Below are positions 33,999-46,600 of a stretch of DNA of 64,000 nt, in pieces; positions within the stretch are counted from its first letter, which is position 1, and every line of letters begins with the position of its first letter. A model generated the notes under the pieces. That model worked only from the letters and a program-made list of their open reading frames with translations. It ran no database searches and was not told the origin of the DNA. Source of the stretch: Dactylellina haptotyla (taxonomy: Eukaryota; Ascomycota; Orbiliomycetes; Orbiliales; Orbiliaceae); NCBI GenBank assembly GCA_031310005.1, contig CM062382.1:1736001-1800000 (forward strand), given 5' to 3'. A program made the position numbers and the translations under genes.

Positions 33999-35447
33999 AT
34001 GGATCTGGCAAAGGGAGGTTATAAATTTATCATTGAACTCGTGCAGAGCCCTCGCTACTCCCGCTATATCGCATATGCCCTCCTATGTTTTGATGGCATT
34101 CTTAGTTATGGCATTCTTAGAATGGTACCTTGTATGTACAACATGATCACCAATATTACTCTTTCGAGGCTGCCGACTCATCTAGTTCTATAAAACTAAC
34201 TTCCTGGTTTAGACACCGAAATAGACTGGGAAGCTTATATGGAACAGGTGGGCCAATATCGAGCTGGAGAGCGAGATTATAGAAATATCAAAGGTGGCAC
34301 TGGCCCTTTGGTGTATCCTGCGGGACACGTCTACATCTACGATTTCCTGTACAGCTTGACACAAGCGGGGGCTCAAAGAGAACGCGTGCAGGCGGTCTTC
34401 TGGTTCACATATATGTTGTCCCTCTGGGTAGCAATGTTGTGCTATAGAACGGCGAAGGCACCACCTTGGATACTCGGATTACTAGTTCTCTCAAAGAGGC
34501 TGCATAGCATATACTTGCTTAGATTCTTCAATGACTGTTTTAGCACCCTCTTGATTCTGATCTCGATTCTCCTTGCGCAGAAGAGACAGCACACGCTCTC
34601 TGCTATCTTCTGCTCCTTGTCAGTATCTGTCAAGATGTCCTCGCTGCTTTACCTACCAGCTCTCGGCTTGATTTTTCTTCTCAGCACAGGGAGTACGGAG
34701 AAAGCGATTCGACTAGGTCTTCTAATGGTTCAGATACAAGTGGTCCTCGCATTACCCTTCATTGTATCTGAAAATGGTAGCCTAGTAGGGTACATTGGTC
34801 GGGCTTTTGAATTTACACGGGCCTTCTTGTGGAAATGGACGGTAAACTGGCGCTTCATTGGGGAGAACGTATTCGGGTCAACCCAGTTCAAATATACTCT
34901 CATGGGGATTCATTTCGCCCTTTTGCTGTTATTCTTAACTACACGGTGGCTGCAGCCAGCACAGCGTGGGATTTTTGAGTTCATCAAGTCCCCGCTATTC
35001 CGTCCGATGGCTGCCACCGAAAAGACAGCAGTAAGAATGAGAATTGATGGCAGATACACCCTTACAACACTCTTCACCTGCAACATGATTGGAATGCTCT
35101 GTGCCAGATCGCTACACTACCAATTCTACTCGTGGATGGCGTGGACTACACCATTTTTGCTCTGGAGAAGTGGCTTGGGTCCTCTCTTCGTAATACCTGT
35201 TTGGGCAGCCCAAGAGTACGCGTGGAATGTCTATCCGAGTAAGTCTTTACTGCCATTGGGATGATCGAAACCAATTTTAGGTTCTTTGCTGATAAGTTTT
35301 AAAAAAATCGGGTTAGGTACGAGCACCAGTTCAGCGCTCGCCGTGGGGTGCATGCTCGCGCAACTTGTCGGGGTCTGGTGGGGAACGAGGCGGGCCGAAG
35401 GAGATGTCGCATCAGCTGCTGGTGGCGAGCTGCGGAAGGCACAATAA
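33999..35447 (+). CDS. ALG3: Dol-P-Man:Man5GlcNAc2-PP-dolichol alpha-1,3-mannosyltransferase Alg3
   Basis: ER-membrane enzyme that adds the sixth mannose, the first on the lumenal side, to the lipid-linked N-glycan precursor. Three exons (33999-34131, 34213-35238, 35317-35447) give 429 residues with multiple membrane spans. Family hallmarks: IDWEAYMEQVGQYRAGERDY followed by IKGGTGPLVYPAGHVYIYDF, SKRLHSIYLLRFFNDCF, SVSVKMSSLLYLPA, WKWTVNWRFIGENVF, and SLHYQFYSWMAWTTPFLLW. The start at 33999 follows the usual short N-terminus; an in-frame Met lies 22 codons upstream. The substrate mannosyl donor links it functionally to the PMI gene at 1.7-3.4 kb, though they are not adjacent. Same strand as the Pol delta subunit gene downstream. 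Confidence 0.95.
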
Positions 35448-35784
35448 AGCTGTTAGCTGTAGTCGCAACAAGCGAGCGTGTGCATATCAGAATAGATTGT
35501 CTTAGAATTCAATATATACGGGTGTATATATCTCTCCATACATCGGTGGCATCACACACCTATCACCCATTTGATGTTGAGGACCCCCAAGACCCAGACA
35601 CCGGCGCGGGACTAGCTCAATTCGCAGGGTGGAGTTGTTTCCAAGCCAACGGCGGGCACGCGTGTTGGGACGACCAACGCGCGCTTTCCTTCCCACCAGC
35701 TCCCACCTTCCCCAAGGCCCCTCGCCTCGTCAAAGACACACACCTGAACAACCTATCGACGACCGACCGAACACTCCAATCACC
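35448..35784. other. Short spacer ALG3 / Pol delta subunit 4
   Basis: 337 bp between ALG3 stop and the next start on the same strand. The downstream frame is open back into this spacer (to 35629) but family similarity starts at 35785. No other signal seen. Confidence 0.5.
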
Positions 35785-36687
35785 ATGCCCGTCTCAACCC
35801 GTCAAAACGCCGCTTCGGCAACAGGCGCCGCTGGGCAACAGCAGACAAAGCTCAACTTCGGCGCCACAAAAAAGGTCACCGGGAAGCAGATCAAGCCAGC
35901 TACTCATGACATCCTCTTCAAAGCCTCGGCTCCCCTTTCCAAACCCGAGATAAGACTGGAAGAAGATTCCAACGAAGACGAAGCCGAGTTGAAGGCGAGG
36001 GCCAATGACGCTCTGAAAGATGAAGATGATGGGAATCTAGATGCCAACCAAGCTGAAAAATCAACCCTAGGCCCTTCGTCAGAGTCAGTCGGCGAAAAAG
36101 AAGGAGAAGGAAAAGAGCAGCAGAACGAGGAGGAAGATGAAGCTGGGATCGAAGAAACAGATCAACCGCTATCTTTCCAGGAGCAGATTATTGAAAGACC
36201 GAAACTTGACATCTCGACCCTCGGCAAGGAACGGGCAGATGCAGCCTACAAGATCACCTCGCGGCAGATAAATGAATACTATACCACCATACAAAACTCC
36301 AGAATTGGTGCTCCCGGTAAGCCCCTTGAAATTTATTTCCGCATACCGGTTAAGAGAGTACAAACGGACGAATAAAGAAACTAACCAAATCGATGTGCGA
36401 TAGTTCACCAAGAAGGACTAAGTGAATTTGAGAAGATCCTACGCCACTTCGATCTATCATCTCAGTACGGTCCATGCGTCGGTGTCACTCGTTTTAAGCG
36501 CTGGAACAGAGCGGACCGTTTCGGACTCGAGCCCCCAATCGAGGTTCTTGCAGTTCTCCTTAAGTCGGAACTCGTGGAAGCTGCCGAGCCTCCTCCTGAA
36601 AGTTGGAAGCCGGCCCCCAGTAGCGCGAAGGAAGGAGTCGGATCAGTGGCGTATGTCAACAAACTCCTTGACACGCACACAGAATAA
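35785..36687 (+). CDS. DNA polymerase delta subunit 4 (Cdm1/POLD4-like)
   Basis: Smallest, non-essential subunit of the replicative polymerase delta. Two exons (35785-36316, 36404-36687) give 271 residues. The N-terminus holds a PCNA-interaction-like motif (QQTKLNFG), then a long acidic, probably disordered region with Glu/Asp tracts. The conserved C-terminal fold begins at FEKILRHFDLSSQYGPCVGV and continues TRFKRWNRADRFGLEPPIEV then LAVLL, which is diagnostic of this subunit. The protein is longer than human POLD4 because of the acidic linker. Tail-to-tail with the SUN gene. Confidence 0.88.
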
Positions 36688-37586
36688 GCCCTGCGTTCTC
36701 CTTGTACAACTTTTATCTTTATAGGTCTATTGTGAATCTATCGGCTGGTAGTATAGTGGTCTGGTTCCGTTTTCGATGCTCGCCTGGTGTTTGACCTGGT
36801 TTTCCCTTTCAGCTTGCTTCTGGAGTTATCGTACTTGACCGAAAGTAGCTGAAGGTTTTCCACATTGGCTTTGCGTGTCTACGACGTTCTTGGCGTTTGG
36901 GTTTGATCTCGTTTATTCAGAATCTTCTTTAACTGTACGTGTTACATTGTTACTCCTTGTATATTCCTACTTGAATTATAGCTCTCACTATAACTAGTGC
37001 CGACCCGATATTTTCCCCCTTCTAAGTAGATCTATAGAAAACGTGTCGTTCCTCTGGGCTCCGCTGCCTACAACAGATCTTTTTGAATGCGGCAAGTCTT
37101 GACATATAACTATTAAGATTGGTAAAGATGTCGCAGCTTCAATTGGTGGGGGTTTGGCAAAGTCCCGAACCCGATAATATATCAAATATCTAAGATAAGT
37201 AAACAGAAATTTGCGTAACAGTTCCATTATCATCAAGGGCATCACAAAGATACCAAAGGCATAAAACGAGGATACAGAGCATAATAAGGACTAAAGTAAA
37301 CGGGGATCAGAAGTCGGGTAGCAGCTCAGAAGGAAATACAAAGAGAACTATGTCGTGAATGTACAAGGCATTGGGATGACGTAATTAAATAAAGAAAGAG
37401 AAAAGCGGAGAACTGAGAATGATGGATACTGAAACGGGAAGGAAACCATGGATATCAATGCTTATAAACGCTTATTCTTCTGTGCTCCTTCAAATGACAA
37501 ATATGGTAAAGTGCAAAGACTCCAATAAAACATAAACGCCGTGCAGAAGAAAACATGCTGTTGTAAAAATCTTTCACTTTTGGCAA
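36688..37586. other. Convergent 3' region
   Basis: About 900 bp between stop codons of the Pol delta subunit and SUN genes. Near 36747-36760 there is a sequence resembling a tRNA A-box (GGTAGTATAGTGGT) but no matching B-box or cloverleaf. No gene recognised. Confidence 0.5.
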
Positions 37587-40363
37587 TTATAATCCGCGAA
37601 GGTGCTGGGCGTTTTCCGCTCGGCTGGCTCCATCACGCCTGTTTAGAGGGTTCCCGTGAACTCTTAATCTGTAAATACTGGTATAGTCCGCATTTCCCCA
37701 GTTGCTTAGTATTCTGAACGAAACACTCTTGACTGAAATGCCGAGCTTCTGCAAGTCAACAGGCAGCTCAAATGTTTGAACTGGGTACTGACTATTGACG
37801 TCATAAACGAACGAGGCAACCCGCACGTAGTTTTTGGCGTTGTACTGCCGGGATAGAGCACTATCAGGGACACTTCCAATGGCTACAGCGGCAGCCTTGT
37901 TAACCTGTCCTCGTGCTTGGTCGTCCTCGATTAGGACCCAGAACTCAACTTCTCGCGGAGCAGAAGTATCGTCGCCGGATATTCCTCGGGGGACGTGATC
38001 AATTGTGATATCGGATGGATAGATTGATTCGGCGAGCAGAATCGAGACCTGTCCGCTAGTTTGGGGGAAACTCCAGCAATCACCGATATTGGTGGACTCG
38101 GTGAGAATGTGAGCTGGCTCATTCGGACCGGGCCGAAACGCTGTCGAAAGTTTCCCAAGAATACCGGGGGTTCCATAAGGATCAAATGTGGACGAGGTGA
38201 ACCGTGGGTCGATAAGAGTGCCGCGGGCGAGCAACGCGTAGTCGGGTTTTTGAAGAATAGTAGCGGAATACTGATGTAGAGCAGCCTGGATGAGGGCGTC
38301 TCCATACTGGCTACCGGAGCTAGACGCACCCTTAGAATGTCGTACGTAGTTGGAAGCCGCGGCGAGAGCGGCGGATGAGATGCTGGTTGCTGCCGTCGAC
38401 ACCACGTCTCTGGCGACGGACTCTGCTTCGCGCATGAGCTTTCCCATGAGAACCTGGTTGTCTCTTTCAGCGACGCTTCGGACTGATTCGAATTCGTCAC
38501 GGATCAGTTTGACCATGTCTTCCCGAGAAACAACTACACCATCCGCAATTGCTTCTTTCCATTTCTCATCGGACATTTGTCCTAAGTAGCCTCGCATTTT
38601 TGCAGCATTCGTCTTAAGAAACTCGTCCCAGCTGTAAACCGTGCCGCCGTTCCCCGGTGTCGAGGATTTACCACCTGTTGAAGGGCCGATTTTAGCTAGT
38701 TCATCCTGGAGGTCTTTTCGCATGGCAGTTTGTATGTGTCGTAACAGTTCCGGAGCGACGATGATTTTGCCGGTATCAGGGTCGAGCCGGACGGCAATAT
38801 GTTTGGGGAGCATTGCTTCGATGGACTGGAGGGCTTTCTCGCTCAAGTCTTGGGCTCTCTTAAGACGTTGAAGATCGGCGTCGGTTCTTTGGATGGTCTT
38901 GTCCAGCTTGTCGAGCTGGGCGTTAAGTGCGGACATTGTAGCGGCCGAGGCATGTTGTTCTGTGCGGTATGCGCGGGTGTGCTGCTCCAGGCCTGTAGAG
39001 AGAGAAGAATAGGCGGACAGGACGCTCTTAACGGAAGCCAATTGCTGCTCTATGTTCTGCCTGGATCGTTTCTCTGCATCCCACTGGCCGACGTCGTGTT
39101 CGTGGGCGCGCGAGAGGCTACCGAGATGCTTTTCTACATCCATGAGTCGTCTAATCAGATCTTCCGAGGTCGTGGGGGGCAGTAGCGGGGCGGAGAAAGA
39201 AGAGGAGCGTTGTATGAAGCTGTATGACAGGGCAGTGATCCCAAATATGAAAAAGACGAGGAAGATATGCTTCAAGAAGGGCCCGAGGAGGTTGTTGACA
39301 AAGATGCCGAGGATCGATACGGTTTTTTTGACGCCAGAGATGGCGGAACGGAAGCCCGTTCTGGCGAACGAGAGAGAGAAGAAGGAGCGAGAAGTTGGCG
39401 ACACGGGGTGCTGCGCGGAAGGCGAAATTGGCTTCTCGGACTTGTCTGAGGCGGTTCGAGGTGTCTGCTGGCCGTTGGGAGCGGTGTCATCGCCATCACC
39501 GCCGTATTCGATGGTGTCAGGGGGGGTTCCCGGGCGATCTCGAAAGTTGGAGAGGTCGCGTTCTTCGGGCTGGGGGGTGAGAGAGGGAGAGGCAAGTGAG
39601 GGAGAGGCAACACGGGGAGCCAAACCGATTCCTTGGTTTTCCTCGTCAAAGGTGGCATCCCTTTCGCCGGCGATGGGGACGGGGGTGACGGGGGCGGCTC
39701 TTCTTCGCGAGGAGGCCATGTGCTTGGCTCGAGTTTTGGCGGAGGGCCGCAGAGCTTCTTCACGGGATCCTTTCATGGCAGACCGAGGCTCCTTCGCACC
39801 GGCGTTGATGCTTCTCGCCCGCAGCATGGAGGACTCGGGGACGGGGTTTCTGGCGCTGGCGATGATGCGATGGATTTCCAGGCTGGTCTCGTCACCTTCG
39901 TAGAAGGTAGTGTCTTCATCTGCAGAGTACTGATTAGCGTTTCGCTTGTTTTGTATCACGCATGCGGACGGTTGGGGGTACCTTGGGAAAGGACGCTCTG
40001 GCTGCGCAGGGAGCGTTTGCGAGTGGCAGCGGCGGCGGGCTCGACAGAGGGCTGCCGTGTGGAAGTAGCAGTGGCAGCAGTGGCAGCGACAGCGGCCTCC
40101 GCGGCGGCTCGTTCTTCAGCCAGCTTGCGCTCGCGGGCGACAGCCTCGAGACGAGCTTTGGCGGCGGCGTCGGCGTGGTCAAGAGCGTCGGCCATGGCGA
40201 CCTTTGTGTCCCGGGCGCTGAGGGGCCGCGGGGCGGTTGTTTGCGGGGAGCCGTAGGAGAAGGAGGGCAGGCTGGAGACGGGCGGGAGGGGGTTGCTGTG
40301 GATGAGGTTGTTGCCGGTGAACGCGGGCACGGCGCGACTGGAGCGGCGCGCGCCGGCTGACAT
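37587..40363 (-). CDS. SUN-domain nuclear envelope protein (Sad1/UNC84 type)
   Basis: Inner-nuclear-membrane half of the LINC bridge, linking chromatin/telomeres to KASH proteins and the spindle pole body. Two exons (40363-39982, 39919-37587) give 904 residues. N-terminal nucleoplasmic region is long, basic and low-complexity (Ala/Arg-rich, then Ser/Pro-rich). A single membrane span lies near residues 340-363 (LKHIFLVFFIFGITALSYSF). A coiled-coil region follows in the lumen (DLQRLKRAQDLSEKALQSIE). The C-terminal SUN domain is clear: GDCWSFPQTSGQVSILLAES, ITIDHVPRGISGD, VEFWVLIED, and VSFRILSNWGNADYTSIYRL ending RVHG. It is head-to-head with a Bqt4-like gene, whose product acts at the same membrane in fission yeast. 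Confidence 0.94.
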
Positions 40364-40664
40364 GTTTGCGGGCGGGGGTTTTCTTGGTTCCTTCGCAGAC
40401 GTGGCGATGATGCTGTGACGGTGAAGGAGGAGGAGGAGGAGACGATGAGACGAAGGCGGTGTATTTACGGTGGTGTTTTGGGGGGGTGGTTTGGGGCCGT
40501 CGATCGATGGGTTGCGGTCGAATGGAGAGGAAGGAAAAAACGAGGGCGAGCGAGCGAGGTGGCGATGTTGTTGTCCGGCTGTTTGTTGTGGTGGCCAGAT
40601 GCCAATTGGCGGCGGCGTGCTGCGTTGTCGCTGCTGCGGCGGGCGCTGGAACCCTGCCGCCGCG

Positions 40665-40701
<37 letters not shown>

Positions 40702-40859
40702 CTTCTCCTTCTCCTTTCTCTCTCCCCCCCCCCCAACATCAGCATCAACATCATCACCAACATCATCACCACTTCCAACAACGACAACGACAACAACGAC
40801 AGCGACAACACCTCCTCCTCCTCCATCACCTCCCTCCGTCGCCACATCCTCCTGCCACG
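40364..40859. promoter_or_regulatory. Shared divergent promoter of SUN and Bqt4-like genes
   Basis: 496 bp between the two start codons, GC-rich with GAGGA/CCTCC runs, a CTGG tetranucleotide run (40668-40701), a C run near 40725-40734 and CATCA-type repeats. Long open frames cross it on both strands but are low-complexity and judged non-coding. A bidirectional promoter role is inferred from position only. Confidence 0.55.
40668..40701. repeat. (CTGG)n microsatellite
   Basis: About eight uninterrupted CTGG units in the divergent SUN/Bqt4-like promoter. Confidence 0.95.
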
Positions 40860-42674
40860 ATGACTCGGAGAAAGCTCCCCAGCCAGTACAACCATCTCCT
40901 CGCCGAGAACAATCCCTCCAGTAAGCCCCGTCCCTCCCCCCCCCCATTTTTTTTCTACACAAAAGTGAAGAAGAAAAAAAAAAAAGATACGCCCAATTGT
41001 GCTGCCGTCGCCGGTATCGCCTCCGTCGCCTGTCGCGCGAAAACAACCCCCGTTTCCCGCGAATATCTCCCTTCCCCCCCCTTGCCGTTCGCCTTCCAAT
41101 CGCTAACCGTTCGCCAGAGGATGACCTGGTCGAATTGCGCCGCCTCGGCCAGACCAAGCTCATGACAAACTCAAAGCCGCCTTCCACCACAAATGGCGCC
41201 AGCTCGCCGCCCTCAACCCCTCAGATGACCCTCTTCTCTTACGTCCATCTCCGCGCCCCGTTACCCCATGACATCAACCCCGAGATCTTTGGCAACGGAA
41301 CCAAGCCCGAAGCCTATTTTCTCATGCGCCGCAGCAAAGACGGCTATGTCAGTTCCACCGGAATGTACGTCGCCCCGTGCTGTCTCCCAACCCTTCACGA
41401 CCTCGGCTGACACGAACTTTTCCTCTCCCTTCCTTATAGGTTCAAAGCCTCCTTTCCCTGGGCTTCCAAGTCCGAGGAGGAAATGGAACGAAGATTCGTC
41501 AAAAACAGCTTTGACGCTTCCACCGAGGTATTATCCGCTCCTCCCCGTCTCACCCGATACTCCACTGACCCTATACCATCCTACCAGGAAACCGCCGGCA
41601 ATCTTTGGGTACATCCAGATGATGGTACGCTTCGAGATGCCCTTCTTGTTCTTCTCTCTCTTGCATTACGCCAATTCTAATTCTAACCCCCTCCCCCCCT
41701 TCCCTCTAGCCCTCTCCCTTGCGAGTGACTACCGCTGCCGCGTGTGGATAGAGGCCCTCGTGGACGACCGCCCCGTGAACTCTGATCCTCGCAACAAGGC
41801 TGTCACCCCGCCGCCTCCCTACAAGCCAACCAGCGCCAGCGCCAGCTCCTTGAGCCCTTCCTCCGCAAAGGGGGTCCCCGCCACTACTACGACCAGGTCC
41901 GCCTCTCCAACTCGGAAGATCGCCCAACCGAGGAAACCACGCGCTGCCAAAGCCGCCGCTGCCGCTAAAGAGCTATCCGAAAAACTCAATGCCCCCGCCC
42001 CGGCCTCATCAAACGGAGACGCAGCCGCCGCCACCACAACCACAACCACAACCACAACCACGGAAACCACACCAGACACTCCCGTTGTAAAGTCCGAAGA
42101 CAGCAGCGAAGACCCCGCAGAGGAAACCGTCTCCAACACTGTTGTGAAGTCGGACCTCCAGGACGGAGATGTAAAAGCCGAAGTTGAGGTCGAAACAACG
42201 ACCGAAAAGAAGGGCGATGATGTGATCGAATCAACTCATATCAAAGTCGAAATTCAGCCGTTGTCTGATGCTCAATCGCTGTTGCCGGAAACTCCCGAGG
42301 ACATGATCGCAAAAGCGAAGGAGATGGTAGCCGAAGCGATGAAAGACGCCTCGGAGGCAACATCAAACAAGAAACGGAAACTCGACGAATCGTCTTCCCA
42401 AGACATACCAAACATCGAAACTTTAGAGATAAGTTCTCCAAAGAAATCGAAACGAGCTCGAGTCATAGACGTCATAACCGAGGAGAAATTCCAAAAGAGG
42501 GCCTTGATCGGAATTAGTGCCACCGTTGCCCTTGGGTAAGACCTCCCGCCTTGATATGAAATATATCCTTTTTCGTTATATATTTTTACTTCTCATTCCA
42601 AAGATGAACCTATACGCTAATTTACTCCGTTCAACATCAATAGTGGGATCGCTTTTTTCTCTAACCTTATATAA
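40860..42674 (+). CDS. Bqt4-like APSES/KilA-N-fold inner nuclear membrane protein
   Basis: Six exons (40860-40920, 41118-41364, 41440-41527, 41588-41624, 41710-42535, 42644-42674) give 429 residues. The N-terminal 160 or so residues form the APSES-like domain: KPEAYFLMRRSKDGYVSSTG then MFKASFPWASKSEEEMERRF, ETAGNLWVHPDDALSLASDY, CRVWIEALVD. A long low-complexity linker (Ala/Lys, Thr tract, acidic) follows, with basic motifs KKRKLDE and SPKKSKRARV. The end is hydrophobic (ALIGISATVALGGGIAFFSN), fitting a C-terminal tail anchor completed by a tiny last exon. In fission yeast Bqt4 tethers telomeres (via Rap1) to the inner nuclear membrane; the role here is inferred. A transcription-factor function for the APSES domain is the alternative. 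Confidence 0.83.
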
Positions 42675-43647
42675 TGTCTTTTCAAATCGCCGCCGGAGCT
42701 TGTATGATTCGACGCAAGACAAAACGAAACTCGTGTACTCGTGCGCTGGGCTTCAGTTTTGAGTTTTCTTTTCCTTTTTCCTTCCTCTCACCCTTTACAA
42801 CTTAAAACCCTTTTTATTCTACTTGGAACCGTTCAGCCTGATGTCGATGATACATATTCTTCTTTTTCACACTCTCTCTTCCTTTCCACGCAATGTTTTC
42901 TTAGGTATTTACTTATGAATTTCTTTTAATACTGGCTGCGTCTTCAATCTTTTTCTTATTTTCCCTCTGCCTTTTCGGTTAGCCAATTTATTCACCTTAT
43001 TATCTACTCCCTGCTCTTTTGTCATTGGATACTCGGGTGTCCTTTGTTATTCTTTCTATTTATTCTAGTCGGACCGGTGTTTTTTTTGTTCTTGAGTAAC
43101 GCTTAACTGGTCCTATCTTTCGTTTCGGTGTCTTGTTTGGCCCAGTCTTCATTTACTTTCTGCGCTTGACGCTATTTCAATATACTCTTTTAAAACCCAA
43201 AAAGGATGCCGTTGAGTCTACGAAGCAGAGCTTCCCCTCGAAATCTAGATTTTCTTTCCCATATAGGGGCCAGAATCGCGAACCAGGGGAATACTTTTTT
43301 TCTTCTTTTTAAAGATCAATAACTGAAACAGAAAGAGAAGGAAAGAAAAGGAGGGGAAAGTATGATTATTGCCATCGTAATTCCTCATTTTAATATGTCT
43401 CCCTCTGGCATCCGGCTGGCGTGCGCTGGGAATATATGTATTCGCATTACACAAAGCATACCCAATTGCCCAAGTAGCAACCTCGAAGTTGATCACACAC
43501 ACACACACGCACACTTAGGTTGAGCAGGAGAAAGTGACATAATCTACATCAACACACAACACGCGCTCTTGACTCCTCCATAGCAAACCACAATCAACTC
43601 CCTTCGGATCACAAACCTAGAGCGAAGTGACATAACACTTCGATAAT
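42675..43647. other. Spacer between Bqt4-like and DDB1 genes
   Basis: About 970 bp, strongly pyrimidine-rich on the plus strand (42760-43190), as in fungal 3' ends and promoters, with a CA dinucleotide run at 43495-43515 near the DDB1 start. No gene recognised. Confidence 0.5.
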
Positions 43648-46600
43648 ATGGCCTACCTTGCCCCTATCCACCGGGCTTCAAGTATCCGCCATGGTATAAA
43701 ATGCAGATTTGTTCATGAAGAGAAAGATTCTTTAGTGATTGCGTACGATACAAATCCCCATGTTCTTTCCCGTTTATCACAATCGAGCCTTGGGTTCATT
43801 CAGCATTGCCAACAAGGTTATACACACAAGTCTAACATTCGATCGCTACCAGGAAGTCCAATCGCGTCGAGATTTACGATCTCGTCCCAGAGGATCTGGA
43901 ACAAGTCACACATTTCGCAGTCTATGGGCGTGTGACCGCACTGCTTTCCCTCCGCCCCCAGCAGTCCCGCCTTGACCATCTGTTCATCGGAACTGATAGG
44001 TATGAATATTTTACTGTCTCGTGGGATTCAACAACGGGCAACATCCGGAATGAGCGGAAAGCGCAAGATGTTACCGACAGATTTCAACGTCCTGCTCATT
44101 CCGGTCACCTGTATCTGGCAGACCCTGACGGGAGGTTATTGGGCTTGTACCTCTACGAAGGTATATTCACAGCGATCCCCATCAAAAGACAGACCAAAGG
44201 CCGAGGTAGGCATACACAAATACCAGAAAGCGAGATTGGGAACCTCGATGAACCCTGTCCTATCCGTATGAATGAACTAAGGATCATCACCATGGCTTTC
44301 CTCCACGGAACTCCAATCCCTGTCGTTGCTGTGCTGTTCAAGGACTCGAAAAATGCTGTTCATTTGACGACATACGAAATAAACTTAACCAAAAAGGCAG
44401 TCAAAGATCCCGAATTCACCCAATGGACCATAAAATCCAGTAATCTAGATCTTGGTGCCAGGATTTTAATTCCCGTGCCCGACCCGATAGGTATAATCGA
44501 TTCTCATTCGAGATATCTACGTTTGACCTAAAATGACGGCTAATTGTTTCGATAATGTGTAGGAGGTGTTTTGGTAGTGGGAGAGCAGATAGTGTCCTAT
44601 TTTCACCCCGAGAGAACAGCACCAATGAAGAAGCCTTTATATGAACCTACAAATTTTATTAGCTACGGGAAAATAGACCCACAGAGATTCCTCCTTAGCG
44701 ACGAAAACGGGCATCTGTATCTTCTATTACTTGTCGTTGACAGTGACAAGCTCGTCAATATGAAAATCGAGAATCTCGGGGAGGTAAGCATCAAGAACCT
44801 GCATGACTACACAAATGAGTAACTAATGGTAAAAAAAAACAGACATGCCAGGCCCGTGTTGTCCTATACTTGGATAACGGATATGCGTTCCTAGGATCAC
44901 ATCTAGGAGATTCTCAGCTCGTCAAAGTATCAGCTGGAAACCCGAGAATCGAAATAGTACATTCTCTGCCAAACTTGGCCCCGATATCTGATTTTATAGT
45001 ATTGGGAACAGAAGTTGGCGGGGAAGAAGTGCATCAGTACTCCGCAGGTCAAACCATGATTCTCACTTGCAGTGGAGGCTTTTTTGACGGGGGGCTTCGA
45101 AGCGTTCGGAGCGGCGTTGGAATTCAAGATATTGGTGTTCTAGGTGAGATGACGGGTGTTCAGAATATGTGGGCCCTTAGGCGATCCGCTGAAATCACTA
45201 AGTTAGTCCTAACCCTCTTGATGCCAACCACCCCTAAAAAAAAATTTTAAAAATTTAAAAAAATGTGTATGATGTCTAATGGGGTATTTTTGATAGTTTT
45301 GATGATACCATTGTTTTCTCATTTGCGCACGAAACTCGTATCTTTTCCTTCAGCGGCGAAGGAGAAGTGGAAGAAGTTGATGCTTTTGAACAATTTTGTC
45401 TAGACACGGCTACTCTAGTGACCGGCAATATAGGCTCAGAGCGACTTGTACAAGTGGTCTCATCCAAAATCCTTGTCGTAGACAAAAAATCTTCTCAGTT
45501 TTGGGAGTGGAAACCTCCTACAGGCACCAGAATAGACATGGCCTCGATATCTGGTACCCAATTAGTCGTCATATTAAGTGGACGTACCTGTGTTTTATTA
45601 AACTTATCGGACGGTCCTATTCAGCAGGTAGCCAGTCGCACTTTCGACGGCGAGATTTCTTGTGTCCATATCCCAGAAATGCCCACAGGTTTTCTGGTCA
45701 TCGGGTTCTGGATACCTGCATCAATAGCTTTGCTACGTACAACCGATCTCGATACCCTAAGGGAAGAGAAGTTAATAGTCCCAGAAGGTTCGGTCCCGAG
45801 ATCAATTGTCATTGCCAGGCTCGGTGATGGGGCAGATGCGACCTTGTTAGTTGGAATGGCAGATGGCGAAGTATTGACATATACCATCTCCAGAGATCCT
45901 GTTGTGCTCTCTGACCAAAAGCGAATACGGCTCGGTACCCAAACCGTCACATTTGAGATTCTCTCCCGCAAAATGGAGGACGACTCAAGTTGCGTGGTTG
46001 CAACGGGGGAACGACCGACTATGATATACGAGGACGAGGGCCGTATTGTTTTTTCCGCGATTACCCTGAATCAAGCCGCCTGTGTGGTTGCCTTCAATAG
46101 TGAAGCATTCCCTGATACCGTGGTAGTGGCTGCTGATGATAGCGTCTTTATTGCAAAGGTGGACGATGTTAGAACTACCCATACAGGTACTTCACCCCTG
46201 CATCAGTTCACCCGAAGGGTAGCCTTCTCCAAAGAGAAAAGAGCCTACGGTGTGGCTACAATCAAAAACTCAATCGATAACGCTACGGGAATGGAGTCAA
46301 GTAGCTGTTATATACACGTGATCGACGAAAACTTTTACGACAAAATCGACGCATACGAGCTCCAGCCAAATGAACTCGTCGAGAGTCTCTTATGTACAAA
46401 GCTTGCAAATCCTGATGGGTCCATATCTGAAAAGTTCATTGTAGGAACAGCCATAGGAAATGAGCATGATGAGAGCGAGAAAGGAAGACTTCTGGTATTC
46501 GAGCTCGGAGAAGACAAGGTTCTCCGACTAGTTGTAGAAGCTGAGCTGCCTGGCGCTTGCCATTCACTGGCCATTATCAAAGGCTATATCCTAACAGGTC

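Noticed and set aside
36743-36815. Possible tRNA gene (A-box-like GGTAGTATAGTGGT)
   Set aside because: No B-box of the GGTTCGA type at the right distance and no acceptor-stem pairing seen by eye.
40415-41190. Long open frames on both strands across the SUN/Bqt4-like promoter
   Set aside because: Low-complexity translations of microsatellites (runs of Gly, Pro, Val, Arg); the true genes explain the flanks.
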